Source: a bacterium (GTDB lineage: Bacteria > Cyanobacteriota > Vampirovibrionia > Gastranaerophilales > Gastranaerophilaceae). From it: 64,000 nt of DNA. The first letter of the stretch is position 1. Each line of letters starts with the position of its first letter. The notes under the pieces were generated by a model that was given only the letters and a program-made list of their open reading frames with translations, was not told the origin of the DNA and ran no database searches. The stretch covers positions 1-64,000 of the forward strand of contig JAFQLC010000018.1 in assembly GCA_017396695.1 (NCBI GenBank). The letters run 5' to 3'. A program made the position numbers and the translations under genes. Positions 54,107 to 62,822 of the stretch are shown here, piece by piece.

Positions 54107-54263
54107 AAACGAGCAAAAGGATGTGAGAGCGTGATGTCGAAACGAGGAGTTTCGACAGACAGCTCGATACTGGACTACGTTTTATGAAGGTGTGCGGAAA
54201 TTACGAATGACCCAAAATCAAAAATAAAAGAGTTGATGAGTTAAAATTCATTAACTCTTTTTT
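54107..54263 (+). ncRNA. candidate structured noncoding RNA
   Basis: No ORF fits this segment between groEL and the AAA+ gene, yet bases 54107-54215 are clearly richer in G and C than normal intergenic DNA here. A 9-bp hairpin TGTCGAAAC/GTTTCGACA (54135-54157) shows the loop GAGGA. A second hairpin (14 bp, one G-T pair, 54226-54261) followed by T6 is a textbook terminator with no coding gene of its own. No promoter is clear, so it may also be a processed groESL 3' RNA or a repeat element. The following stretch to 54390 shows nothing recognisable. Confidence 0.55.
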
Positions 54264-54390
54264 CATGTAAATCCACATTTAGCATGCAATTCCACCTATT
54301 TACATTTCTTCATAAACTGTCAAAAATAAGCAATTTAAGAATATGAGTGTTTTTTATAAAGTTAAGTGAATGGGAAAAATGTGAGTTTTT

Positions 54391-55692
54391 ATGATAATTC
54401 AGAAGGTTTTATCTCCAATAACTAAAAACACAAATCTAGGCGTTTTGCCTTTCAGAGCGGCAAAACAAGCAGATAATTATGTTGACTATGATGCTTTCAT
54501 CAAATCAAATGCGCAAGCACAATCTCAAGAAGGAGAACAAATTCAACAAGCGCAAGCACACTATATTCCGCCTCAAGCACCAGTAATTGAACCTCAAGAA
54601 ATGCAACCAGTTGAAATTCAAACTGCTCCAAGCAGAGGTTCGAATCTTTTAAGCGGTGCATGGAGCTTAATTAAAAGCATAGGTCTTAGCATTCTTGTTG
54701 TTTTGTGTGCAAGCAAAATTATGACTGCTTTTGGTAGAAAAGGTGGTGGATTTGCGCCATCCGCAACTGCTGGTGCTAAGGAATTAGGAAATAAAATTTG
54801 GGAAGATACATCAAAATTCCCTAAAGTTGAAGATTTGGCTTTACCTGAAGGGCTTAAAAAATTATTAGATAAAGTTAAAAGAGCAGTTGAAAAACCAGAT
54901 ATAGTTCAACAAAGAGGTGGCAAATCGCTCAATTCAATTTTGTTATATGGCCCTCCTGGAACAGGAAAAACAACATTTGCAAAAGCACTTGCCAATATGT
55001 TCCCTGATTCTAAATTTGCGTCGCTTGATGTTACAAGTTTGGGTTCAGAATATAGAAGTGTTACAGAGCGCAATTTAAACAACGCAGTTGATATGATTTG
55101 TGCTGAAGCAGAAAAATTTCCAGATAAAAAATTCTTTGTGTTTGTTGATGAAATTGACTCAGTTATGATGGTTGACAAAGGAAACGGCGCAAAAACTTCA
55201 AACGACATTTTAAATGAATTTAAAAAATGTTTTACTGAAAAACTTGGCAAACATAAAAATATTGTGACAATTGGTGCAACAAATCTTGATATTGATATTG
55301 ATAAAGCAACTGCAATTGGTGGCAAAATGCTTGATAAACCTATGCTTGACAGGTTTGAACAAAAAATTTATGTTGGTTTACCTAATGCTAGTCAAATTAA
55401 ACAAAAAATAATTTCTCATTACAAAAACTGTTCACTCGTTGAAGACGCATTGAAAAAATCAGATGATAAAAAATTGCAAATTTTAGTTGATACTCTTGCA
55501 GATGAAAAACATAATGTATCGTTTAGAACATTAGATTCATTAATTGCAAGTGCTGCAGACTTTGATGGTGACACAACAAAAGTTGATTTTAAACATTTTG
55601 TTGATGCAATTAAATTAAAAAAAGTGGAACTAAATTTTACAGACGCAGAAATTGCAAAACTTGCAAGTGATTTAGGGGTTAAAATTTCCTAA
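54391..55692 (+). CDS. membrane-anchored AAA+ ATPase
   Basis: 433 aa. The N-terminus carries L19-P20-F21-R22-A23. A Gln/Pro-rich linker (about 40-90) is followed by one transmembrane helix (about 97-117, IKSIGLSILVVLCASKI). The AAA+ module has Walker A LLYGPPGTGKTTFAKALA, Walker B FFVFVDEIDS, sensor-1 GATNLD and a likely arginine finger in MLDRFEQKIYVGLP. It resembles FtsH/spastin-type ATPases but has no protease domain. Its substrate is probably a protein at the inner membrane. Function unknown. It lies alone downstream of groESL and converges on infC. Confidence 0.85.
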   Translation: MIIQKVLSPITKNTNLGVLPFRAAKQADNYVDYDAFIKSNAQAQSQEGEQIQQAQAHYIPPQAPVIEPQEMQPVEIQTAPSRGSNLLSGAWSLIKSIGLSILVVLCASKIMTAFGRKGGGFAPSATAGAKELGNKIWEDTSKFPKVEDLALPEGLKKLLDKVKRAVEKPDIVQQRGGKSLNSILLYGPPGTGKTTFAKALANMFPDSKFASLDVTSLGSEYRSVTERNLNNAVDMICAEAEKFPDKKFFVFVDEIDSVMMVDKGNGAKTSNDILNEFKKCFTEKLGKHKNIVTIGATNLDIDIDKATAIGGKMLDKPMLDRFEQKIYVGLPNASQIKQKIISHYKNCSLVEDALKKSDDKKLQILVDTLADEKHNVSFRTLDSLIASAADFDGDTTKVDFKHFVDAIKLKKVELNFTDAEIAKLASDLGVKIS

Positions 55693-55710
55693 AAATTAGC
55701 AAATTTCAAA

Positions 55711-56274
55711 TTATTTAGAGCTTGGTGCTAAAATTGCAACTACGTTTCTGCCTTCAAGTAAAGGTTTTCTTTCAACTTGCATAGGAATTTCTGAAGCGGT
55801 TAAATCTTCAATGAATTTTGTTGCAAGGTCAAGCGCTAATTTGTTGTGTTGCATTTCTCTTCCTCTAAGCATGATAACAACTTTAACCTTGTTGCCTGTT
55901 GTGAGGAATTTTGTAGCACTTTTAATTCTAACCAAATAATCATGCGTATCAATTTTATAACGCATTTTTACTTCTTTAATATCAACAGTGTGTTGTTTTT
56001 TGCGAGCTTCTTTTGCTCTTTTTTCAGTTTCATATTTATACTTGCCATAATCCATTATTTTGGCAACTGGTGGAGCCTGATTTGGAGAAACAACAACTAA
56101 ATCTAAATCTCTTTCTTTTGCAATTTCTAAAGCTTTTTTCGTGGGGATAATTCCGAAGTTTTCGCCGTTATCGCCAATAAGCATAACTTCTTGTGATCTA
56201 ATTTTTTCGTTAAGAATTCTATTGTCCTGTGCGCTAATTGTTTTTCTCCTGTTGCTATAGCTTGATTTTACCAT
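55711..56274 (-). CDS. infC: translation initiation factor IF-3
   Basis: 187 aa. NEKIRSQEVMLIGDNGENFGI starts the N-domain, IMDYGKYKYE is the signature of the linker region, and the C-domain has KEVKMRYKIDTHDYLVRIKSA and VVIMLRGREMQH. IF-3 checks the start codon on the 30S subunit. The usual rpmI-rplT neighbours are missing. The upstream gene is ribE on the other strand and the downstream one the AAA+ gene. The ATG at 56274 adds about 14 residues before the conserved part. Confidence 0.96.
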   Translation of the reverse strand: MVKSSYSNRRKTISAQDNRILNEKIRSQEVMLIGDNGENFGIIPTKKALEIAKERDLDLVVVSPNQAPPVAKIMDYGKYKYETEKRAKEARKKQHTVDIKEVKMRYKIDTHDYLVRIKSATKFLTTGNKVKVVIMLRGREMQHNKLALDLATKFIEDLTASEIPMQVERKPLLEGRNVVAILAPSSK

Positions 56275-56326
56275 TAATTTTAAAAAATGTAAAATTTTTG
56301 TTCATTTTTTGTGTTAAAATCTTACT

Positions 56327-56947
56327 ATGTTTACAGGGTTGAGCGAAAAAATAGCTAAAGTTATAAATATTGCATCCTCTTCAAATGGGGCGAAAATCTG
56401 CATTCAGAACCATTTTTTGGATATTAAACTTGGCGAAAGTATTGCAATCAATGGTGTTTGCGCAACTGTTAGTAATTTTAGTGAAAAAGAGTTGTTTTTT
56501 GACATAATGCCCCAAACTCTAAAACTTACAAACCTTGGGAATTTAAAAAAAGGTGAGTTGGTTAACCTTGAACGAGCAATGATGGCAAATTCAAGATTTG
56601 GCGGGCATATAGTATCAGGTCATATTGATACTGTTGCGAAACTTTCCTCAATTAAAGATTTAGGAAATTCAAAAGCATATAAATTCTTATGCGATACAAA
56701 ATATGTTGTTCCACAAGGCTCTATTTGTGTAAATGGGATAAGCCTTACTGTGGCTGAATGCGGAAGCGATTATTTTGAAGTTAATTTAATTCCTCACACA
56801 CTTGATGCCACCAACCTTTCTTGTTTGAAAACAGGAGATTTTGTAAATATTGAATTTGATATTTTTGCAAAATATATTGAAAAATTTGTTGGGAATACTA
56901 AAAAAACAAAAATTGATGAAAATTTTCTTAGGGAGAATGGATTTTAA
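56327..56947 (+). CDS. ribE: riboflavin synthase alpha chain
   Basis: 206-aa enzyme that dismutates two lumazine molecules to riboflavin. It starts MFTGLSEKIAKV, with two lumazine-binding repeats (LGESIAINGVCATVS; GSICVNGISLTVAE). GHIVSGHIDTVA is typical. The promoter TG-T-TAAAAT ends 6 bases before the ATG, so the mRNA is predicted leaderless, leaving no room for an FMN riboswitch. It overlaps ribBA by one base. Confidence 0.95.
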   Translation: MFTGLSEKIAKVINIASSSNGAKICIQNHFLDIKLGESIAINGVCATVSNFSEKELFFDIMPQTLKLTNLGNLKKGELVNLERAMMANSRFGGHIVSGHIDTVAKLSSIKDLGNSKAYKFLCDTKYVVPQGSICVNGISLTVAECGSDYFEVNLIPHTLDATNLSCLKTGDFVNIEFDIFAKYIEKFVGNTKKTKIDENFLRENGF

Positions 56948-58143
56948 TGTTTAATACAATTGAAGAAGCAATAAAAGATTTTAGAGAAGGTAAACCAATA
57001 ATCGTCGCAGATGACGAAGATAGAGAAAATGAAGGCGATTTAATTGTTTCTGCAGAATTTGCGACTCCTGAAATAATTAATTTTATGGCAAGCGAGTGTC
57101 GTGGGCTTATTTGCCTTGCAATTTCTTCTCAAATAGCTCAAAGACTTGAACTTCCTCAAATGGTTGAAAGAAATAGTGAAGAAATGAAAACAGCCTTTAC
57201 AGTTAGCATTGATGCTGCTGAAAAATATGGCGTTACAACTGGTATTAGTGCGTTCGACAGAGCAAAAACAATCGAAGTTGCAATTTCAGATAATGTAACT
57301 CCTTATGATCTTCGTCGCCCTGGGCACCTGTTCCCATGTGTAGCTAAAGACGGAGGTGTTTTAGAGCGCACAGGGCACACAGAAACAGCGGTTGATATGG
57401 CACGTCTTGCAGGCCACAAGGCAGCTGGTGTTATGTGTGAAATAATGGATGCTGACGGGCATATGGCAAGAAGAGATGAGTTATTTGAATTTGCAAAAAA
57501 ATACAATATTAAATTTATTACTGTTTCAGCCCTTATAGAATACAGATTAAACAGAGAAAAATTTGTGATTCGTGAAGCAGAAGCACATCTCCCAACAAAA
57601 TTTGGTGATTTTATGATTTATGGTTATACAAATAAAATCACAGGGCATGAACATGTGGCACTTGTAAAAGACGATGGTACAGATAAAACTCCGCTTGTTC
57701 GAGTTCACAGTGAATGTTTAACAGGGGATATTTTCCATAGCCTAAAATGCGATTGCAATTCTCAGCTTCATAGCGCTCTTCGAATGATTGAAGAATACGG
57801 CAAAGGTGCTCTTGTTTATATGCGCCACCATGAAGGTCGTGGAATTGGGCTTGTTAATAAAATCAAAGCATATAAGCTTCAAGAATGCGGGCAAGATACA
57901 GTTGATGCAAATATTTCGCTTGGTTTTAAACCAGACCTTAGAAATTATGGTGTTGGCGCGCAAATTTTGCTTGACATTGGCTACAAAAAATTTAAACTGA
58001 TAACTAATAACCCAACAAAAATCATTGCACTTAAAGGCTATGGCTTAGAAATTGAAGATAGAGTTGCTATAAAACCTGAAATCAATGAGTATAATGGCAG
58101 ATATATGGAAACAAAAAAAGAAAGAATGCAGCATATTTTTTAA
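56947..58143 (+). CDS. ribBA: bifunctional DHBP synthase / GTP cyclohydrolase II
   Basis: 398 aa. The N-terminal RibB half (DDEDRENEGDL, RPGHLFPCVAKDGGV, GHTETAVDMARLAG) makes dihydroxybutanone phosphate. The C-terminal RibA half (RVHSECLTGDIFHSLKCDC zinc site, RHHEGRGIGL, LITNNPTKI) opens GTP. Both feed lumazine and then ribE just upstream. ribD and ribH are not in the window. The last codons precede AAAGGAGCAGAT, the ribosome site of pdp. Confidence 0.96.
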   Translation: MFNTIEEAIKDFREGKPIIVADDEDRENEGDLIVSAEFATPEIINFMASECRGLICLAISSQIAQRLELPQMVERNSEEMKTAFTVSIDAAEKYGVTTGISAFDRAKTIEVAISDNVTPYDLRRPGHLFPCVAKDGGVLERTGHTETAVDMARLAGHKAAGVMCEIMDADGHMARRDELFEFAKKYNIKFITVSALIEYRLNREKFVIREAEAHLPTKFGDFMIYGYTNKITGHEHVALVKDDGTDKTPLVRVHSECLTGDIFHSLKCDCNSQLHSALRMIEEYGKGALVYMRHHEGRGIGLVNKIKAYKLQECGQDTVDANISLGFKPDLRNYGVGAQILLDIGYKKFKLITNNPTKIIALKGYGLEIEDRVAIKPEINEYNGRYMETKKERMQHIF

Positions 58144-58153
58144 AGGAGCAGAT

Positions 58154-59458
58154 ATGAGAGTAGTTGACCTTATTGAAAAGAAAAAACAAGGTTTGGCGCA
58201 CACAAAAGAAGAAATAAATTTTATTGTAAATGGTTTTGTTTCAGGCGAAATCGAAGATTACCAAATGTCTGCTTGGCTTATGGCTGTTTGTTTTCAAGAT
58301 TTAAACATCGAAGAAACTGCATATTTAACAGAAGCATTTGTAAATAGTGGTGAAATTTTAGATTTTTCTCATATTTCAGATGTTGTTGCAGATAAACACT
58401 CAACAGGCGGTGTTGGCGATAAAGTTACTTTGGCACTTATTCCGCTTCTTGCATCATGTGGCGTTGTTTGTGCGAAGTTATCAGGTAGAGGCTTGGGTTT
58501 GACTGGTGGCACAATTGATAAACTTGAGGCAATACCAAATTTTAATCCACAATTATCTGCTGAAAAATTTATGGCACAAATTAAAAAAATTGGCTGTGCA
58601 ATTTCTTCTCAAAGTCCAAATTTGACACCTGCAGATGGCAAAATTTATTCACTTCGAGATGTTACTGCAACAGTTGATAATAAAGCGCTAATTTGCTCTT
58701 CTGTAATTTCTAAAAAAATAGCTTCAGGCGCTGATATTATCGTGCTTGATGTGAAATATGGTTCAGGTGCTTTTATTAAAACCAAAGAAGAAGCGCAAGA
58801 GCTTGCAACTTTGATGATTGATATTGCAAAACAATTAAATAGAAAAGTTTCTGCAGTGATTACATCAATGGAGCAACCATTAGGTCAAAATATTGGTAAC
58901 GCATTAGAAGTTATTGAATGTATTGAATTTTTAAAAGGCAATATGACACCTGACCTTAAAGAAGTTATATTTGAAATTGCACTCATTACCCTTCTTGCAG
59001 CAGATAAAGTGAAAACAAGAGAAGAAGGCATCGAGCTTTTAAATTCTAAAATTCAATCGGGCGAAGCGCTTGCTAAATTAAAAGAAATTATAGTTGAACA
59101 AGAAGGAAACCCAGATTGCCTTGAAGATTACACAAAATTTGTGCCTTGTGAAAATAAATTTGAATTGTATGCAGATAAATCTGGTTACATTGAGGCACTA
59201 GAGGCGGTTGAAGTGGCAAAGGCTTGCAAGTTGTTGGGTGCTGGAAGAGATAAGAAAACTGACCCGATTGATTACGCTGTTGGCGCTAAATTAAATAAAA
59301 AAGCAGGCGAAAAAGCAGAAAAAGGCGAGCTTTTAGCTGAGTTGTTTTATAACGATGCAAAAAGACTAGATGAAGCGGTTGAACACTTAAAATCAGCGTA
59401 TGTGATTTCAGAAAATGCACCACAAACGGAAGAGCTTATCTATAAAACTATAATTTAG
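58154..59458 (+). CDS. pdp: pyrimidine-nucleoside phosphorylase
   Basis: About 434 aa. It splits thymidine, deoxyuridine or uridine with phosphate. MRVVDLIEKKKQGLAHTKEE starts the alpha domain. The diagnostic signature SGRGLGLTGGTIDKLEAIPNF and VADKHSTGGVGDKVTL (phosphate-binding) are complete. I chose the ATG at 58154 with AAAGGAG upstream. A frame from 58085 would overlap ribBA without support. The deoxyribose-phosphate it yields after mutase action is substrate for DeoC (1945). Confidence 0.95.
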   Translation: MRVVDLIEKKKQGLAHTKEEINFIVNGFVSGEIEDYQMSAWLMAVCFQDLNIEETAYLTEAFVNSGEILDFSHISDVVADKHSTGGVGDKVTLALIPLLASCGVVCAKLSGRGLGLTGGTIDKLEAIPNFNPQLSAEKFMAQIKKIGCAISSQSPNLTPADGKIYSLRDVTATVDNKALICSSVISKKIASGADIIVLDVKYGSGAFIKTKEEAQELATLMIDIAKQLNRKVSAVITSMEQPLGQNIGNALEVIECIEFLKGNMTPDLKEVIFEIALITLLAADKVKTREEGIELLNSKIQSGEALAKLKEIIVEQEGNPDCLEDYTKFVPCENKFELYADKSGYIEALEAVEVAKACKLLGAGRDKKTDPIDYAVGAKLNKKAGEKAEKGELLAELFYNDAKRLDEAVEHLKSAYVISENAPQTEELIYKTII

Positions 59459-60293
59459 TCCAATTTTCAGGGTAAATATCTTTAGTTAATTGGTCTGGTT
59501 TGTTTTCGCTGAACCAAATTTCAGGTGCAATAACGATTTTATTTTCGTTATTGTTTAGCATTGCGCCCCAATATGAAAAACTAGAGTTTGCAATAATATT
59601 ATGCTTAGCATTTGCCATAAGCATTAAATCTTGCCAAGAATCATCGCCTGAATTATGGCTTATGTATGTTGCGTTTTCAACTTTTAAATTTTCTTTTACC
59701 CAATCTGGGTCGTCTGAGAATATGTAAAATGTTGGGTTTTCAACTTTTTCTTTAATTATTTCAATTGCACGAGCGTAATGTTCAAGAGTTAATTGGTTAA
59801 AAAGACTTTTATATCTTGTTTTTTGAACATAATCGCCTCTTCTTATATGGATTGAAACAGAGTTTTCATTTCTCATTTTTCCCATTATTTCTTGGGTTTT
59901 AGCTGAACCTTCTTTTTTAAATGTCAAAACATTTCTTGCAAATGTTTCGTCAAAATATTTTGCACTTTGGAAAAACCCTTCAATAAATGTGTTATCTTCA
60001 ATTCTTCCAGACTTTTCTTCATACAAAAAAGAAGTTTCTCTATATATGTTCAAGCCCAAAAAATTATCTTTTTTTATAAATTTTCTTAATTTCCAATAAA
60101 TTTGGATTCTGAAATCTTTGTTTGGAGTAGTTTCAATTCCAAAAATATCCATTTGATAAGGCCTGTTTGGATTTTTTTTGAAAAACGACATATCAAAATC
60201 AACATCTACTCCAAGTTCTTTTGCCTTTGTAAGCCCAAAAATGTATTGAAAAATTTGATTTCCAAGACCACCTGAATATTTTATAGTTATCAT
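59448..60293 (-). CDS. alpha-1,2-fucosyltransferase (GT11 family)
   Basis: About 281 aa. ITIKYSGGLGNQIFQYIFG is the GT11 N-terminal signature, IHIRRGDYV the GDP-binding HxRRxD motif, and IIANSSFSYWGAML the conserved C-terminal block. It should transfer fucose (from GDP-fucose) to galactose on an envelope glycan. Host-like fucosylated structures are common on gut bacteria (inference). I chose the ATG at 60293, preceded by AAGGAGC. It overlaps gtrA by 4 bases. The 3' end overlaps the convergent pdp by 11 bases. Confidence 0.93.
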   Translation of the reverse strand: MITIKYSGGLGNQIFQYIFGLTKAKELGVDVDFDMSFFKKNPNRPYQMDIFGIETTPNKDFRIQIYWKLRKFIKKDNFLGLNIYRETSFLYEEKSGRIEDNTFIEGFFQSAKYFDETFARNVLTFKKEGSAKTQEIMGKMRNENSVSIHIRRGDYVQKTRYKSLFNQLTLEHYARAIEIIKEKVENPTFYIFSDDPDWVKENLKVENATYISHNSGDDSWQDLMLMANAKHNIIANSSFSYWGAMLNNNENKIVIAPEIWFSENKPDQLTKDIYPENWTKL

Positions 60294-60718
60294 TTTTGCT
60301 CCTTGAATACCCAAAACTTAAAAATAGTAAAAGACAACATTGCAATTGGGAATATGACAAATAATTGGTCAACATATTTTCCAAGTGCAATAGGGCTTGT
60401 GAGGTTAAAAAAATCTAAAAAGTGATTTGCAACTGCTTCGCCCCATCCAGCTCTGGAAAGAAAAATAAGCGCATATAAATTCACAAAATATGTAAAAACA
60501 TAAGAAGCAATAAATTTAAAAATTAACTTATTGTTGTTTATATTAAAAACAAGACTTCCTGTTGTTTTGAAATTCCATAAAACGCCTGCAATATAGGCAC
60601 ATAAAAGCGCCCATTCTCGCTTTAGTGGTGTTGATATAAATATTGTGTACATCAAATACCCAAAAAGCGTATTTAGGGCGCCTACAAATAAAAATTTTAT
60701 GAATTTTTTATCAAGCAA
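60290..60718 (-). CDS. GtrA-like membrane protein
   Basis: 142 aa with four predicted transmembrane helices. FIKFLFVGALNTLFGYLMYT and AYIAGVLWNFKTTGSLVF are the GtrA/DPMS family signatures, and the C-terminal FKFWVFKE is typical. Such proteins are linked to flipping of polyprenyl-linked sugars during O-antigen or teichoic-type modification. There is no in-frame ATG early. The start is a TTG at 60718 with AGGGAATTAAG about 9 bases before it. It is coupled to the fucosyltransferase gene by ATGA overlap. Confidence 0.87.
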   Translation of the reverse strand: MLDKKFIKFLFVGALNTLFGYLMYTIFISTPLKREWALLCAYIAGVLWNFKTTGSLVFNINNNKLIFKFIASYVFTYFVNLYALIFLSRAGWGEAVANHFLDFFNLTSPIALGKYVDQLFVIFPIAMLSFTIFKFWVFKEQK

Positions 60719-60741
60719 AACTTAATTCCCTAAGTTTTTAA

Positions 60742-60978
60742 TTAGTTTTCAAAAACATATGGAATTAAAGAAGCTTCTCTTGCTCTTTTAACAGCAGTTG
60801 CAAGCATTCTTTGGTGTTTTGCACAAGTTCCTGTAACTCTTCTTGGAAGAATTTTACCTGATTCTGATAAAAATCTTTTTAATTTTGAAGTGTCTTTGTA
60901 ATCTAAAGTTGCAACATTATCTGCGCAGAATGAGCAGTTTTTCTTTTTCTTGTCGTCATTTTTTGTAATTTTTGCCAT
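60742..60978 (-). CDS. rpsR: 30S ribosomal protein S18
   Basis: 78 aa. [43 protein letters not shown] contains the S18 RNA-binding signature (given here as parts: [15 protein letters not shown] and GTCAKHQR). Cysteines NCSFC plus C-x2-H in TCAKH make a zinc-binding (C+) type S18. Last ribosomal gene of the rpsF-ssb-rpsR operon. rplI does not follow. Confidence 0.96.
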   Translation of the reverse strand: MAKITKNDDKKKKNCSFCADNVATLDYKDTSKLKRFLSESGKILPRRVTGTCAKHQRMLATAVKRAREASLIPYVFEN

Positions 60979-61005
60979 TTTTTATCCTTATCTTTTTTCT
61001 ATTTC

Positions 61006-61407
61006 TTAAAACGGAATCTCGTCTTCATCAATTAAATCTTCAACGAGTTCTTGGTCTGCGAATTGTACAATATTTTCATTTTTTGGTGTTGCTTTTGGTG
61101 TTAATTCTTGAGTTCCGCCGATTTTTTCAATAGTTGAAGCATTGATTTCAATGATTCTTTTATCTTTTCCGTCTTGAGTTTTGAATGTTTCAACTTGTAA
61201 TCTGCCGTCAACAATAACTCTGTCGTCTTTAGTGATTTCTTGTGCTGTTACTTCTGCTAAATTGCCAATAGCAATTACTCTAACAAGTGTTTCTTCTTTT
61301 TGGTTAATGTTAAGAGTGAAATTTGTTATTGGAAGATTATTTTGAGTAAATCTTTTTTCAGGAGTTTTTACAACAATCCCATCTACTACAATTTTAGCTA
61401 ACGCCAT
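61006..61407 (-). CDS. ssb: single-stranded DNA-binding protein
   Basis: 133 aa. An OB fold (about residues 1-100) is followed by a short linker and the conserved acidic tip ending DEDEIPF, which recruits repair and replication proteins. It starts MALAKIVVDGIVVKTPEKRF. Located between rpsF and rpsR, the standard arrangement in most bacteria. Length is short but normal. Confidence 0.95.
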   Translation of the reverse strand: MALAKIVVDGIVVKTPEKRFTQNNLPITNFTLNINQKEETLVRVIAIGNLAEVTAQEITKDDRVIVDGRLQVETFKTQDGKDKRIIEINASTIEKIGGTQELTPKATPKNENIVQFADQELVEDLIDEDEIPF

Positions 61408-61416
61408 AATTCGCCT

Positions 61417-61704
61417 CTATTTTTTTAGTTCAACGAACATAGTTCTGATGATATTTTCGTTTAATTTAAGTTGTCTTCTAAAATCAACAATTTTGTCTGC
61501 TGGGATAGAAAGTTTTTGAACGAACATAATACCATCTCTGAAACCTTTAACATCGAAAGAAAGTTTTTTTCTTCCCATTTTTTCGATTTCATCAACTTTT
61601 CCGCCGAAACCAGTAACGATTTCTTCAACTTTTGCAACAATTTTATCAGCTTCATCGTTATCCAAATTTGGCTTTAATGTTGCGAGTAATTCATACTTTT
61701 TCAT
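61417..61704 (-). CDS. rpsF: 30S ribosomal protein S6
   Basis: 95 aa. MKKYELLATLKPNLDNDEADKIV and VDEIEKMGRKKLSFDVKGFRDGI, in part, are the S6 signatures (KYELL; GRKKLSF). S6 binds the S18 partner on the 30S platform. First gene of the rpsF-ssb-rpsR operon, with an AAGGAAAAC ribosome site. Confidence 0.96.
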   Translation of the reverse strand: MKKYELLATLKPNLDNDEADKIVAKVEEIVTGFGGKVDEIEKMGRKKLSFDVKGFRDGIMFVQKLSIPADKIVDFRRQLKLNENIIRTMFVELKK

Positions 61705-61778
61705 GTGTTTTCCTTCTTTTACAGTTGTTTATGCGAAAAATCGTATCATGAAAATATTTTTATTACAAGGCATAAAAA

Positions 61779-62822
61779 TTATTGAAAACTCTGTGTGCCG
61801 TCTAAAAACATGCAATCGCCGTAAGAGAAAAATCTATATTTTTCATCGACTGCGGTTTTGTATGCATTTAATATGTTTTCTCTGCCCATAAATGCGCTCA
61901 CAAGCATAATTAAGGTTGATTTTGGTAAGTGGAAATTAGTCAACAATTTGTTGATTACTTTTAATTTTTTAGGGGGGTATATGAAAATATTTGTTTCGTC
62001 TTTGCATGGAATTATTTTTCCATGTTTGGCATGCGTTGCTTCTAAACATCTTGTAACCGTTGTTCCAACTGCCACAATATCGCCTTTTGCTTCGTTTATT
62101 AATTTTGCGGTGTTTTCTGGAATTTCATAGCTTTCATAGTGCATTTTGTGTTCTTCAATGTTCTCACATTTTACAGGAAGAAATGTTCCAAGCCCCACAA
62201 CAAGAGTCACATATGCTATATGCACTCCTTTTGCTTCAATTTCTTCTAAAATTTCTTTTGTGAAATGAAGCCCCGCAGTAGGCGCAGCCGATGATTCTGG
62301 TTTATTTGCAAAAACAGTTTGATAAATTTCTTTGTCTTTATCGTCTGCTTCTCTTGAAATGTATGGTGGAAGCGGAATTTTACCTACAAAATCTAAAATT
62401 TCATAAATGCTTTTGTTTTTGTCATAAATAAGTTCGACTTTGTGCGTATTACCTTCGTTTAATGCTTTTTCAAGAAGTTTGACTCTGAGTTCAGTTGCAA
62501 CAGTTATAACTTCACCTATTTTTAGCCTTCTAACATTTTTTATAAGTACTTCCCAAATGTCACCTTCAATTGGTTTAAGTAAGAAAATTTCAATGTGTGC
62601 ACCTGTATCTCTTTTCCCTAAAAGCCTTGCAGGAATAACTTTTGTGTCGTTTAAAATGAGAACATCGTCTTTTTTTAATAGACTTGGCAAATTAAAAAAG
62701 TTTTGATGTGTTATTTCGCCTTTTAAATTTAGACACATCATTTTTGAACCCGAGCGCCCTTCAATTGGGCTTTGGGCTATTAATTCTTTTGGCAATTCGT
62801 AATCAAAATCAGAGACTTTCAT
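61779..62822 (-). CDS. queA: S-adenosylmethionine:tRNA ribosyltransferase-isomerase
   Basis: 347-aa enzyme adding the epoxycyclopentane moiety in queuosine synthesis on tRNA. MKVSDFDYELPKELIAQSPIEGR starts the family pattern. SSAAPTAGLHFT, GTFLPVK, HKMHYESYEIPE, VGTTVTR and TNIFIYPP are all diagnostic. It overlaps the upstream TIM-barrel gene by 14 bases. There is no visible tgt nearby. Confidence 0.96.
   Translation of the reverse strand: MKVSDFDYELPKELIAQSPIEGRSGSKMMCLNLKGEITHQNFFNLPSLLKKDDVLILNDTKVIPARLLGKRDTGAHIEIFLLKPIEGDIWEVLIKNVRRLKIGEVITVATELRVKLLEKALNEGNTHKVELIYDKNKSIYEILDFVGKIPLPPYISREADDKDKEIYQTVFANKPESSAAPTAGLHFTKEILEEIEAKGVHIAYVTLVVGLGTFLPVKCENIEEHKMHYESYEIPENTAKLINEAKGDIVAVGTTVTRCLEATHAKHGKIIPCKDETNIFIYPPKKLKVINKLLTNFHLPKSTLIMLVSAFMGRENILNAYKTAVDEKYRFFSYGDCMFLDGTQSFQ

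Noticed and set aside
56275..56326. FMN riboswitch before ribE
   Set aside because: Only about 50 bases are available, the predicted start is at the ATG, and no conserved riboswitch core (AGGG, GGGGC) is seen.
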